The position numbers were made by a program, and so were the translations under genes. DNA of 33,829 nucleotides. It comes from CAYSYH01 sp964435455. Its GTDB lineage: Bacteria; Patescibacteriota; WWE3; 2-01-FULL-39-13; JAACPI01. The stretch is from contig CAYSYH010000005.1 of NCBI GenBank assembly GCA_964435455.1, positions 1 through 33,829 of the forward strand, read 5' to 3'. Every line of letters starts with the position of its first letter. Position 1 is the stretch's first letter. The notes under the pieces were generated by a model. That model did no database searches. It saw only the letters and a program-made list of their open reading frames with translations, and was not told the origin of the DNA. Shown here piece by piece: positions 16,052 through 23,280 of this stretch.

Positions 16052-17230
16052 TCACCGCCTCCTTAATAAATTTGATTTTAAATCAATTAAAACATTGTTA
16101 AAGTTATTAAAGGCCTCATACGGGCTTTGGTAAGGACTAAAATACTTATGAACACTACCATCGTTAAACCATTTAGTACACATATAATAAAAATGGTCGC
16201 TTGTCTGCAAATTACGCCACAGTTTAATTATATATTCATTTCCAGAATTTAAAACATCTTTCTCTAGCAAATAAAGCTTATGTAAAGAATCTCTTTGCAA
16301 GGAGTTATCTACCCATGCAGAAATATCTCTTTCAGTATCGGCCCAAGATATAATAAAGGGGGAAGAAACAACCCCTTTTTTAGATAAATATTTGTTTACT
16401 TGACTAACTTTTAAAAATTTATATCCAAGTCGTACTGCTTTTTTTATAAAAGCCTCTAAGAAATTAAATATTCCTGTATCTTCCCATTGATGTTCTCCAA
16501 AAGTTTCATAATCCATAAATAAATTAATAATTTCCCCTGGGGTATTGTCTATCCAGTGTAAATACTTTTCGGCAGTTAGTGGATACTCATTCCAATTTCT
16601 ATTACTAAATCTAAATGCAATATCATCACTAAGCTTATAATTCTTTAATAGTAGATTGATACCTTTATTAGTATTCGTCTGGTATAAATAGTTAGGAGAA
16701 CGCCAATAAAGTACTTTTTCTGTACCTTCAGCTAAGATACCTTTATAACCAAGGTCTTCTACCAGTTGAGCTATATTGTCAGAATAAATAAGTTCTGTAT
16801 TTCTAAAATAAGTAGGGGTTTGATTAAATAAGTCTTTTATAATCTTTTTATGAAGGATAACTTGCTCTTTAAATTCTTTAAGAGAATAAAGTGAAGCTAA
16901 ACTGTGGTAATATGTTTCAGAAATTATCTCCACCTTTTTGGTTAAAACTAAACTTTTAAAGGAATCTAAAACATCTAAATCCCAACAGTTCATTTGTTCC
17001 AAAATAGTACCAGTTATAGACAAATTTAAATGGAAGTTCTTATATTTTTTTAGGGATCTTAAAAAAATACGATTAGCAGGAATATAAGATTTTTTTGAAA
17101 CCTTATTAAATATTTGCTTATTTTTTAAAGAGAAATAATCAGAAGTAGTCCCAATATCAAATATATTATAATTCTTAAGCCTAAATGGTTGATGAACATG
17201 TAAATATAAGCAAATATACTTTTTTTGCAT
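16052..17230 (-). CDS. GH57 family alpha-glucan hydrolase or transferase
   Basis: Encodes 392 residues with no signal peptide. The GH57 motifs are present: HVHQP (11-15), the nucleophile motif FRNTELIYSD (142-151, Glu146) and the acid motif FMDYETFGEH (238-247, Asp240). WADTERDISAW is near the C-terminal third. The family includes alpha-amylases, 4-alpha-glucanotransferases and branching enzymes with retaining chemistry. The FRNTELIYS and DYETFGEH forms are the alpha-amylase-like type. About 390 residues is short for GH57, so only the barrel and the helical segment are present. It lies one nt upstream of the DUF5752-like gene and 3 nt after the GT4 gene. Exact specificity cannot be decided. 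Confidence 0.93.
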   Translation of the reverse strand: MQKKYICLYLHVHQPFRLKNYNIFDIGTTSDYFSLKNKQIFNKVSKKSYIPANRIFLRSLKKYKNFHLNLSITGTILEQMNCWDLDVLDSFKSLVLTKKVEIISETYYHSLASLYSLKEFKEQVILHKKIIKDLFNQTPTYFRNTELIYSDNIAQLVEDLGYKGILAEGTEKVLYWRSPNYLYQTNTNKGINLLLKNYKLSDDIAFRFSNRNWNEYPLTAEKYLHWIDNTPGEIINLFMDYETFGEHQWEDTGIFNFLEAFIKKAVRLGYKFLKVSQVNKYLSKKGVVSSPFIISWADTERDISAWVDNSLQRDSLHKLYLLEKDVLNSGNEYIIKLWRNLQTSDHFYYMCTKWFNDGSVHKYFSPYQSPYEAFNNFNNVLIDLKSNLLRRR

Positions 17231-17233
17231 AGC

Positions 17234-18436
17234 TTAAATGTGTTTACTCATTAATTTTTTATAAAGGTATGCCAAACTTTCTGTAGTGGTTTCCCACGTT
17301 ATATTTTTTAATTCTCTTTTATGTTTGTCTACAAGGGATTTCCTTAGATGTCTTTTCCTCAAAAGCTCGTAAATTTTTTTTGAAAGTAAATCAGTATCCC
17401 AAAAGTCTACTTTTATACTAGAACGAAGCACTTCCCCAACACCCGACTGCTTAGATACAATTATAGGAGTATCAAAATAAGCAGCTTCCAAAGCAACTAT
17501 TCCAAATGGTTCCGAGAGCGAAGGCATAACAAAAACATCGGCACGTTTTAATAAACTATCTCTAAAAACACCTCTTAAAAAATTGGTAAATATTATATTT
17601 CCGGTTAATCCGTAATTACAGGCCTTTTCAATCATAGATTCATACATATCACCATTTCCTACAATAACAAAGATAGCTTTTGGGTCTTTTTTTATTGTCT
17701 TTTTTGCAGCCTCTAACAAAAAATAAGGGCCTTTTTGATGTGTTATACGACCTAAAAAAACAACTAATGGGTTGTTTAGATTAACAGGGTAGAGACTTTT
17801 ATAAGATAAATCCACATCAGCCGCATTATACATTACAACAATTTTGTTTAAGGGAACATTATAGTATTTGTTAACTATCCTTTTTGTATAATTACTAACC
17901 ACAACCACTGCATCAGCAAAATGCATACCCTTTTTTTCTATTTCATATTTACGAATATCCATAGCAAACTCGGGAGAACGATCTAACTCTGTAGAATGTA
18001 TATGTACTATTAACGGCTTATCAGTAAGTTCCTTTATTTTAATACCCGCTTCAAAAGTCATCCAATCGTGCACATGAATAATAGAAAAATCCTGTTTTTT
18101 ACTGGCCTCTACCATAGACTGTGTAAAATTTTCTATCTGGGCATCAAAAGTAGGGTTTAAATACTCTAACATGTATCCCCTAGTGTATAAATTTTGCTGC
18201 TTCTGGTTAGAATATATGGATGATGTAGAACAATTAGAAGTATTATCAAAATCATCCGAAAAAATTATTTTCATATGTGTATGAGGGTATACTAATTTTT
18301 TTGGCAACATAAAAGTAATATTAAAACCTTTTTTTACCAAAGCCTTAGTCATTCCCAAACAAGCAACTCCTAAACCCCCACTATTATGCGGAGGTAATTC
18401 AAAGGCAAGCATAAGTATGTTATTTTGTTTGGGCAT
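17234..18436 (-). CDS. GT4 glycosyltransferase, probable glycogen/alpha-glucan synthase
   Basis: Encodes 400 residues from the ATG at 18436. An in-frame ATG three codons upstream (18445) lies inside the TATAAT box and cannot be on the message. GT-B fold: N-terminal lobe with the donor-sugar loop (PPHNSGGLGV) and HVHDWMTF, the starch/glycogen-synthase-type motif. The C-terminal lobe has VVFLGRITHQKGPYFLLEAA and the nucleotide-sugar motif SEPFGIVALEAA. With GH57, GH15 and a sugar kinase downstream it most likely builds an alpha-1,4-glucan from a nucleotide sugar. A trehalose- or sucrose-type synthase or a lipid glycosyltransferase is less likely given the neighbours. First gene of the operon. 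Confidence 0.9.
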   Translation of the reverse strand: MPKQNNILMLAFELPPHNSGGLGVACLGMTKALVKKGFNITFMLPKKLVYPHTHMKIIFSDDFDNTSNCSTSSIYSNQKQQNLYTRGYMLEYLNPTFDAQIENFTQSMVEASKKQDFSIIHVHDWMTFEAGIKIKELTDKPLIVHIHSTELDRSPEFAMDIRKYEIEKKGMHFADAVVVVSNYTKRIVNKYYNVPLNKIVVMYNAADVDLSYKSLYPVNLNNPLVVFLGRITHQKGPYFLLEAAKKTIKKDPKAIFVIVGNGDMYESMIEKACNYGLTGNIIFTNFLRGVFRDSLLKRADVFVMPSLSEPFGIVALEAAYFDTPIIVSKQSGVGEVLRSSIKVDFWDTDLLSKKIYELLRKRHLRKSLVDKHKRELKNITWETTTESLAYLYKKLMSKHI

Positions 18437-18471
18437 CAAGTTCATTATAGCCTTTTATAGCCAAGTTGCAA
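18436..18471 (-). promoter_or_regulatory. Promoter of the glucan operon with direct repeats
   Basis: On the minus strand TTGCAA (18466-18471), 16 nt and TATAAT (18444-18449) predict initiation at about 18437, directly at the GT4 ATG. On the plus strand the octamer TTATAGCC occurs twice (18445-18452 and 18455-18462) with a 10-bp period, covering the -10 and spacer. This is the geometry of a two-site operator on one DNA face. Confidence 0.6.
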
Positions 18472-18480
18472 GACAATAGA

Positions 18481-18493
18481 CATCAAGCTGATG
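18481..18493. repeat. Small perfect inverted repeat upstream of the glucan promoter
   Basis: CATCA-AGC-TGATG. It lies just beyond the stop of the small exported-protein gene (18498) and about 10 bp upstream of the glucan -35. No U-tract follows, so a terminator role is weak. It could be an operator or a message-end hairpin. Confidence 0.35.
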
Positions 18494-18497
18494 GTGT

Positions 18498-18866
18498 TTA
18501 TTTAAATTGGAGGCGGGGATAAGCTTCGCAGGTATTGTTATATTGTTCTTTTTCAAAACTCACACTGTTTATATTTGTACTAAAAAGTCTCCTAATTTTA
18601 AAGAATAAATCCGTCAATCCTTTAATGGTTTCCTTTTCTCTACTTTGGTTTAAACACTCCTCTAAATTTATTATTTTTCTTTTTTGAGATTTACAAAAAC
18701 TTTTTCCACTATCCCCATTTGGCTTATTGTCTAAAAGACCAAGCCTTACATAGTTCTCTGAAAAAGTATCCACACACGTTTTAGTATTTTTAAAAATAGG
18801 GTAAATTTCCGCAAAAAATAAATAAATAATTAAAATAAATATACCTAATGAAATATATTTAAACAT
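18498..18866 (-). CDS. Small membrane-anchored or exported protein of unknown function
   Basis: Encodes 122 residues. Residues 4-24 form a hydrophobic helix (YISLGIFILIIYLFFAEIYP), an uncleaved anchor or signal sequence, followed by a polar extracytoplasmic part with four cysteines (CVDTF, SFCKS, EECLN, NTCEA) that could form two disulfides. No known domain is recognised. It has its own promoter: ATGACT (18896-18901), 17 nt, TAAAAT (18873-18878), ending 6 nt before the ATG, which predicts a leaderless message. It ends about 60 nt before the glucan operon start and is transcribed in the same direction. Confidence 0.6.
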   Translation of the reverse strand: MFKYISLGIFILIIYLFFAEIYPIFKNTKTCVDTFSENYVRLGLLDNKPNGDSGKSFCKSQKRKIINLEECLNQSREKETIKGLTDLFFKIRRLFSTNINSVSFEKEQYNNTCEAYPRLQFK

Positions 18867-18938
18867 ATTTTTATTTTAAACTATCTATGTTAAAAAGTCA
18901 TTTAAATAAAACGTATATAAGAAAGCCTATAAAAAGTT

Positions 18939-19076
18939 TTAATCTTCAAATTGTAATAAAAAATCACTTGTTAAAAGTATAGAATCTCCAGATTTTAAGG
19001 AACCTTTTAACAATGTCTTAAATAAAGCAGCATAAATAGGTTTTTCTAAAAACGTTCTAAAAATCTGGCCTCTCAT
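18939..19076 (-). CDS. Possible 45-residue gene of unknown function
   Basis: A short frame starting MRGQIFRTFLEKPIYAALFK and ending LLTSDFLLQFED has balanced, protein-like composition. It has the same promoter geometry as its neighbours: a -10-like TATTAT (plus-strand 19085-19090) ends 8 nt before the ATG. No good -35 is seen at normal spacing. It fills half of the otherwise empty 275-nt gap between hisS and the exported-protein gene. No homologous family is recognised. It could be a small protein or a chance open frame. The rest of this gap is very AT-rich and holds nothing else I can name. Confidence 0.35.
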   Translation of the reverse strand: MRGQIFRTFLEKPIYAALFKTLLKGSLKSGDSILLTSDFLLQFED

Positions 19077-19141
19077 TCTTTAAAATAATAGGAAACGATT
19101 TAATCAATTTAAATAAATAAATAAATATATAAAATTGCTTT

Positions 19142-20434
19142 TTATTTTTGCATAGATATTGAGTGCTCTTGCTCTTTGCCAGTAAACAAATCTTTTATTT
19201 TATAAACTTTTCTTTTATGCTCTAAACTACCAAATATTAATAAATAATTAAATTTCCTTTTATTTGCTATTCGCAAAGCAGATACCAGACTTTGTTTATC
19301 TAAAGACACCTCTACAAAATACCCTTTATTACGCAGATTAGAAACTAGCTTTTGATACTCAGATAATAAATTTAAATCTAGTAAGGGTGCATATATTTTT
19401 TTAAAGGTGGGTTTATTAAATTTATCGAATAAATCCCAAGAATCTATAAAAAGTCTTAAGGGCTCATCACCCGGGGCACATCCAACCGCAGGCATATCGG
19501 AAACACCGAACAACTTGCCCAAATTATTATATCTGCCCCCCCCAAAAAGAGAACGATTATTTTTTTTAGAAAGATCAAAAAATTCAAATATCAAACCATC
19601 ATAGTAGTCAAAACCTCTAACAATATTAGGTGTAAAAACTAAATAATCTCCAAAACCCAGTTCCTTTAAAGTTTTTATTATTTTATTTGTATAAATAAAA
19701 CCACTTGAAGCTTCTATTTGTGGAAAGGTATTTATTAGGGATTCTATATTATTTAAGTGCATAAAGTTTAATAAAGTATCAATAGAAGAGTTTTTTATAC
19801 CCAAATCAACAAGCTTCTCTATAAAAATATCTTGGGATAACTTAGAATACTTATCCAATAATCTCAAAACAGGTAACAGCAAGGATTTATTTATATTTGC
19901 CAAATCTAAAACTATAGAATTTAAGAGTTTTCTATTATTAATATAAGCTTTAAAAGAGTTTTTAGGTGCACCTAATTTAAACATTATTTCAAAAGCAATA
20001 TGCAAAACCTCTACATCTGCTAAATAAGAATTTGAACCTAAGATATCATAGTTTAATTGCCAAAATTCCCTGTTCCTCCCTCTTTGTGGTTTTTGGTTCC
20101 TAAAAAAATTGGCTATGCTAAAATATCTAATGGGTTTGGGAAGTGTATTATATCTTCTAGATATCATCCGGGCTAATCCAGGTGTCATCTCCGGTCTTAA
20201 TGCTAATTCTCTACCAGCTTTATCAAAAAAAGAGTAAAGCTCTTTTTCACCCACTTCGTCTCCTGATTTCTCCTTATATAGTTTAGAAATCTCTATAGTA
20301 GGTGTTAAATACTCTTCATATCCAAATTTTAAACATACATTTCTCCATATATCAAAAATCTTCTTCCTAATTTTGAATTCTTCCGGAAACCAATCATAAA
20401 AACCTTTTAAAGGCTTATTTGGTAATGTTTTCAT
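19142..20434 (-). CDS. hisS: Histidyl-tRNA synthetase
   Basis: Encodes 430 residues, normal length for the short bacterial/archaeal type (about 420-440). A class II synthetase that charges tRNA-His. Seen are the N-terminal PLKGFYDWFPEEF motif, motif 2 with NFFRNQKPQRGRNREFWQLNYDILG, the histidine-A loop variant VRGFDYYDGLIFEFF (usually RGLDYYTG) and motif 3 GGGRYNNLGKLFG...AVGCAPGDEPL. A C-terminal anticodon-binding domain (about 335-430) completes it. A TATAAT (plus 20441-20446) lies 6 nt before the ATG in the 26-nt gap after murF, with the extended TGN form. hisS thus probably has its own leaderless transcript besides read-through from murF. Confidence 0.96.
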   Translation of the reverse strand: MKTLPNKPLKGFYDWFPEEFKIRKKIFDIWRNVCLKFGYEEYLTPTIEISKLYKEKSGDEVGEKELYSFFDKAGRELALRPEMTPGLARMISRRYNTLPKPIRYFSIANFFRNQKPQRGRNREFWQLNYDILGSNSYLADVEVLHIAFEIMFKLGAPKNSFKAYINNRKLLNSIVLDLANINKSLLLPVLRLLDKYSKLSQDIFIEKLVDLGIKNSSIDTLLNFMHLNNIESLINTFPQIEASSGFIYTNKIIKTLKELGFGDYLVFTPNIVRGFDYYDGLIFEFFDLSKKNNRSLFGGGRYNNLGKLFGVSDMPAVGCAPGDEPLRLFIDSWDLFDKFNKPTFKKIYAPLLDLNLLSEYQKLVSNLRNKGYFVEVSLDKQSLVSALRIANKRKFNYLLIFGSLEHKRKVYKIKDLFTGKEQEHSISMQK

Positions 20435-20460
20435 AAGGAAATTATATCATACAAAAAACG

Positions 20461-21729
20461 CTATACCCATCTAGCATCTTGCCTAACAAGTACTTTTTTA
20501 GCAATTTTAGGATTATATAGCAAATTCTTTAAAACAAGCTCTAGTCGGGCAGATTGGCTACCTTTAAAAAGAAATATATCTTTATTGGTAGGTTTTATCT
20601 GGTTATTTATGTAATCTAGTACTTCTTTGTGCGTTTCAAAATACTTATAAGGTATCTTTTTTTGAATAAAAAAAGAGCTTTTAGAATAAAGCAAGGATTT
20701 AGAACCAACCAATATCACCAAATCAAAAAAAGCAGAATATTTACCTATAAAATCCCCTACAGATATATGACTTTGTTTTTCATAAATACCAAGTTCCGCC
20801 ATATGACCTAAGACAATAAACCGTCTAGAAAAGTCCTTACCTTCTACATAATTTTTATAAGCTTTTAACGAAGCTAGAGTAGAAACACGAGAAGCATTAT
20901 ATGTATCATCTATTAAAGTACTACCACCCATACCTTTTAAAATATTAAACCTTCCTTTTTCGGGTTTCAGAGACATTAAAGACTTTTTAGTAACAGAACA
21001 CCCATAATATTTAGAAACAACAACGGCAGCATTTGCATTTGTTTTTTGATGTATACCTATTAAGTTTGGAGTACCCTTATAAACAATAGAATTTTTAGAA
21101 GGAATACCATAAGGAATTTTCTTAATTGTTTTAAAAGAATCAGCTACAGAAACCACATCTTTAAAACTAGAATTAAAAAATAAAACTCCCTTTTTAGGAT
21201 CTAGCGTTTTAATTAGTTCACTCTTTGCTTCCTTTATATCTTCCAATGTACCTAATTTTTCGGCGTGTGATTCACTTATATTAGTTAAAACTACTGAATC
21301 AGGTTGAATAAAAGTACCTGTCTCAAACAACTCCCCTTTTCTATCCATACCACACTCCGCGATAAAAAAATCAGCATCAGTTTTTAAATCATTTAATATG
21401 TTTACAGCCAATCCCAACTTTGTGTTTAAATAACCTAAATAAGCGTTATACTTATTCTTAAGTAATTTGTATATATACCTAGATGTGGAAGTTTTACCTA
21501 CCGAACCAGTAATTGCAATAACTATAGGTTTGATTTCCTTAAGTTTTTTTACTGCAATATCGTATAAATCTGACTCTTCAATAATACCTTTTGCTCCATT
21601 TTTTAGAGCTGACTCAATATAATCATAACCATTAAAGTTCTCCCCTTTAATGGGAACAAAATAATCCCCCTTTTTAATTAAACGTGAGTCCAAACAAACT
21701 TTTATATCTTTCCAATTATTTTTCATCAT
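20461..21729 (-). CDS. murF: UDP-N-acetylmuramoyl-tripeptide--D-alanyl-D-alanine ligase
   Basis: Encodes 422 residues. MurF adds the terminal dipeptide to the peptidoglycan precursor in the cytoplasm with ATP. Domain 1 holds DSRLIKKGDYFVPIKGENFNGYDYI. The central ATPase domain holds the P-loop AITGSVGKTST, AECGMDRKGEL, LTNISESHAEKLGT and the carbamylated-Lys region (KSELIKTL). The C-terminal domain holds DDTYNASRVSTLASLKAY, VLGHMAELG and LFKGSQSARLE. It overlaps the end of the HTH-MurA gene by 14 nt, so the two are translationally coupled. This ties the fused regulator to cell-wall synthesis. The length is slightly below E. coli MurF (452). Confidence 0.95.
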   Translation of the reverse strand: MMKNNWKDIKVCLDSRLIKKGDYFVPIKGENFNGYDYIESALKNGAKGIIEESDLYDIAVKKLKEIKPIVIAITGSVGKTSTSRYIYKLLKNKYNAYLGYLNTKLGLAVNILNDLKTDADFFIAECGMDRKGELFETGTFIQPDSVVLTNISESHAEKLGTLEDIKEAKSELIKTLDPKKGVLFFNSSFKDVVSVADSFKTIKKIPYGIPSKNSIVYKGTPNLIGIHQKTNANAAVVVSKYYGCSVTKKSLMSLKPEKGRFNILKGMGGSTLIDDTYNASRVSTLASLKAYKNYVEGKDFSRRFIVLGHMAELGIYEKQSHISVGDFIGKYSAFFDLVILVGSKSLLYSKSSFFIQKKIPYKYFETHKEVLDYINNQIKPTNKDIFLFKGSQSARLELVLKNLLYNPKIAKKVLVRQDARWV

Positions 21730-23239
21730 AAATAAAATCTATCTTAGCACCGATAGAATTTAAATTTGTAATTAAATCATAATGCCATTTACTAACAGAA
21801 TAAGAGCTTAATAACCTACTTTCACCCTTTATACCAAGCATTAATAGTAAAAACACATCACCAGGGTGCAAAGCAGGAGAACAATTTATAGTGGCAGGCA
21901 TAAGGTTTTTACTAGAAGGTATGAAAAAATGATGTAAATCCGCTACAAATACATCTATTCCTAGTTTTTTTAAAGCCATAAAACCATAGCTTCTTTCATC
22001 AGACATCCAATCATGAACCAATATTCTACCTTCAGCTATAGAAAACAATGCAACCAAATATGGTAAGCTATCATACCTTATTCCAGGAAATATTTGAGGA
22101 TAAAAAACATTGGTAATGTTTCGCAAAGAAGACTTTTTTGTGGTTATATCACCTAACTTATAGGGCTTTTTAGACATTACCTTAACTTCAATGTTTGCCC
22201 CCATCCCTTTAATAAGATTTAATTCTGGTTCTAAAAAATCTAAAGGAATATTTTTTATAGTTATGCTAGATTTTGTAATCAATCCAGAAGAAAGATAAAA
22301 CAATGATTCTGAGACATCTGGAATAGGAGAATATTCAACAATCTTTTTATAATAAGAATTACCTTGTACAACAATTGTAGGAGTTCCTACCCCAGAAATA
22401 GAAACACCAAGCTTTTTAAGATATAAACAAACATCTACAACAGGAAAATCCATGGAAGATTTTTTAATAATAGTGGTTCCGCTTAACTGTGAAGCTGCCA
22501 AAATAGTATTAATAGTAGCAGTATTACTAAATTCAGCAATAAACACTTCCCCAGGAAAAACATTTTTAAAATCTGCGCTTAAGATGTTTCCCTTAAAGCT
22601 AAAACGAGCCCCTAGCTGTTCTAAAGCATTAAGATGTACTTTTAGACTTGGATTTATAGCATAAAGACGCTCTTGTATAGGCAACTCAATATTAGTAATT
22701 TTCTTAAATAAGCTACCTAAAATAAGTAAAGAACTAATAGGAAAATCTTCTTTAGATATGGAAAGATATTGTTTATTAATAACAGAAGGTATGTCACTGC
22801 CAACTACAAGAATATCTCCATTTGATTTTAAAGTATATTTAATGCCTAATGATTTAAAAAAAAGTAAAATTCTGTCCATTTCAGGAAACATAGCAATATT
22901 TTTTATAAGTGTAGTACCACTATTTAATAACGAAGCATATGCAAGAGATACACTACTTATGCGAGAAGATCTAACAGACAAACTACCAGAAAGAACTCTC
23001 CCACCACTAATGTGTAAATTTAAAGAAGGCTCTGATAAAGAAATTAGATTTTTCCCAAGTATTTGGCTAATTTTCCTAAGCATTAATGTAGTTAAATTTT
23101 GTTCCCCTTTCTCAATCCTTGCAACAGCACTTTGGCTAGTATTTAAATATTTAGCAAATTCCTTTTGAGTTAATCCCTTGCTTACCCTATATTTAGAAAT
23201 AAGAAAACCCAAATTTTTTAAATCTAGTTTTTTACTCAT
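21716..23239 (-). CDS. XRE-type HTH domain fused to a degenerate MurA (enolpyruvyl transferase fold)
   Basis: Encodes 507 residues from the ATG at 23239. The in-frame ATG at 23251 overlaps the -10 box and is rejected. Residues about 8-65 form an XRE/Cro HTH (KYRVSKGLTQKEFAKYLNTS, SAVARIEKGEQNLT). The remaining 430 residues follow MurA throughout (start SGGRVLSGSLSVRSSRISSV). Catalytic features are lost: the MurA Lys22-Asn23 pair reads Arg-Ile, and the PGGC loop with Cys115 and the following GAR is replaced (LPIQERLYAINPS). The Arg371 and Arg397 positions are also not conserved, while an Asp at the Asp305 position (IRYDSLP) remains. This looks like a MurA turned into a ligand-sensing regulator. 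It is divergent from murA, overlaps murF and its promoter lies in a palindrome shared with murA. Possible ligand: UDP-GlcNAc or its enolpyruvyl product. Confidence 0.85.
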   Translation of the reverse strand: MSKKLDLKNLGFLISKYRVSKGLTQKEFAKYLNTSQSAVARIEKGEQNLTTLMLRKISQILGKNLISLSEPSLNLHISGGRVLSGSLSVRSSRISSVSLAYASLLNSGTTLIKNIAMFPEMDRILLFFKSLGIKYTLKSNGDILVVGSDIPSVINKQYLSISKEDFPISSLLILGSLFKKITNIELPIQERLYAINPSLKVHLNALEQLGARFSFKGNILSADFKNVFPGEVFIAEFSNTATINTILAASQLSGTTIIKKSSMDFPVVDVCLYLKKLGVSISGVGTPTIVVQGNSYYKKIVEYSPIPDVSESLFYLSSGLITKSSITIKNIPLDFLEPELNLIKGMGANIEVKVMSKKPYKLGDITTKKSSLRNITNVFYPQIFPGIRYDSLPYLVALFSIAEGRILVHDWMSDERSYGFMALKKLGIDVFVADLHHFFIPSSKNLMPATINCSPALHPGDVFLLLMLGIKGESRLLSSYSVSKWHYDLITNLNSIGAKIDFIYDEK

Positions 23240-23244
23240 ATTTA

Positions 23245-23276
23245 TTGACATTATAACATATAAGTTATATAGTCAA
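23245..23276. promoter_or_regulatory. 32-bp palindrome containing divergent promoters of murA and HTH-murA
   Basis: Outer arms TTGAC (23245-23249) and GTCAA (23272-23276) and inner arms TATAAC (23252-23257) and GTTATA (23264-23269) share one centre. In all, 13 of 16 half-site positions are symmetric. Plus strand: TTGACA (23245-23250), 17 nt, TATAGT (23268-23273), start at about 23280, i.e. at the murA ATG. Minus strand: TTGACT (23271-23276), 15 nt, extended -10 TGTTATAAT (TATAAT at 23250-23255), start near 23243. A dimeric HTH protein bound here would block both promoters. Confidence 0.75.
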
Positions 23277-23280
23277 GGCT

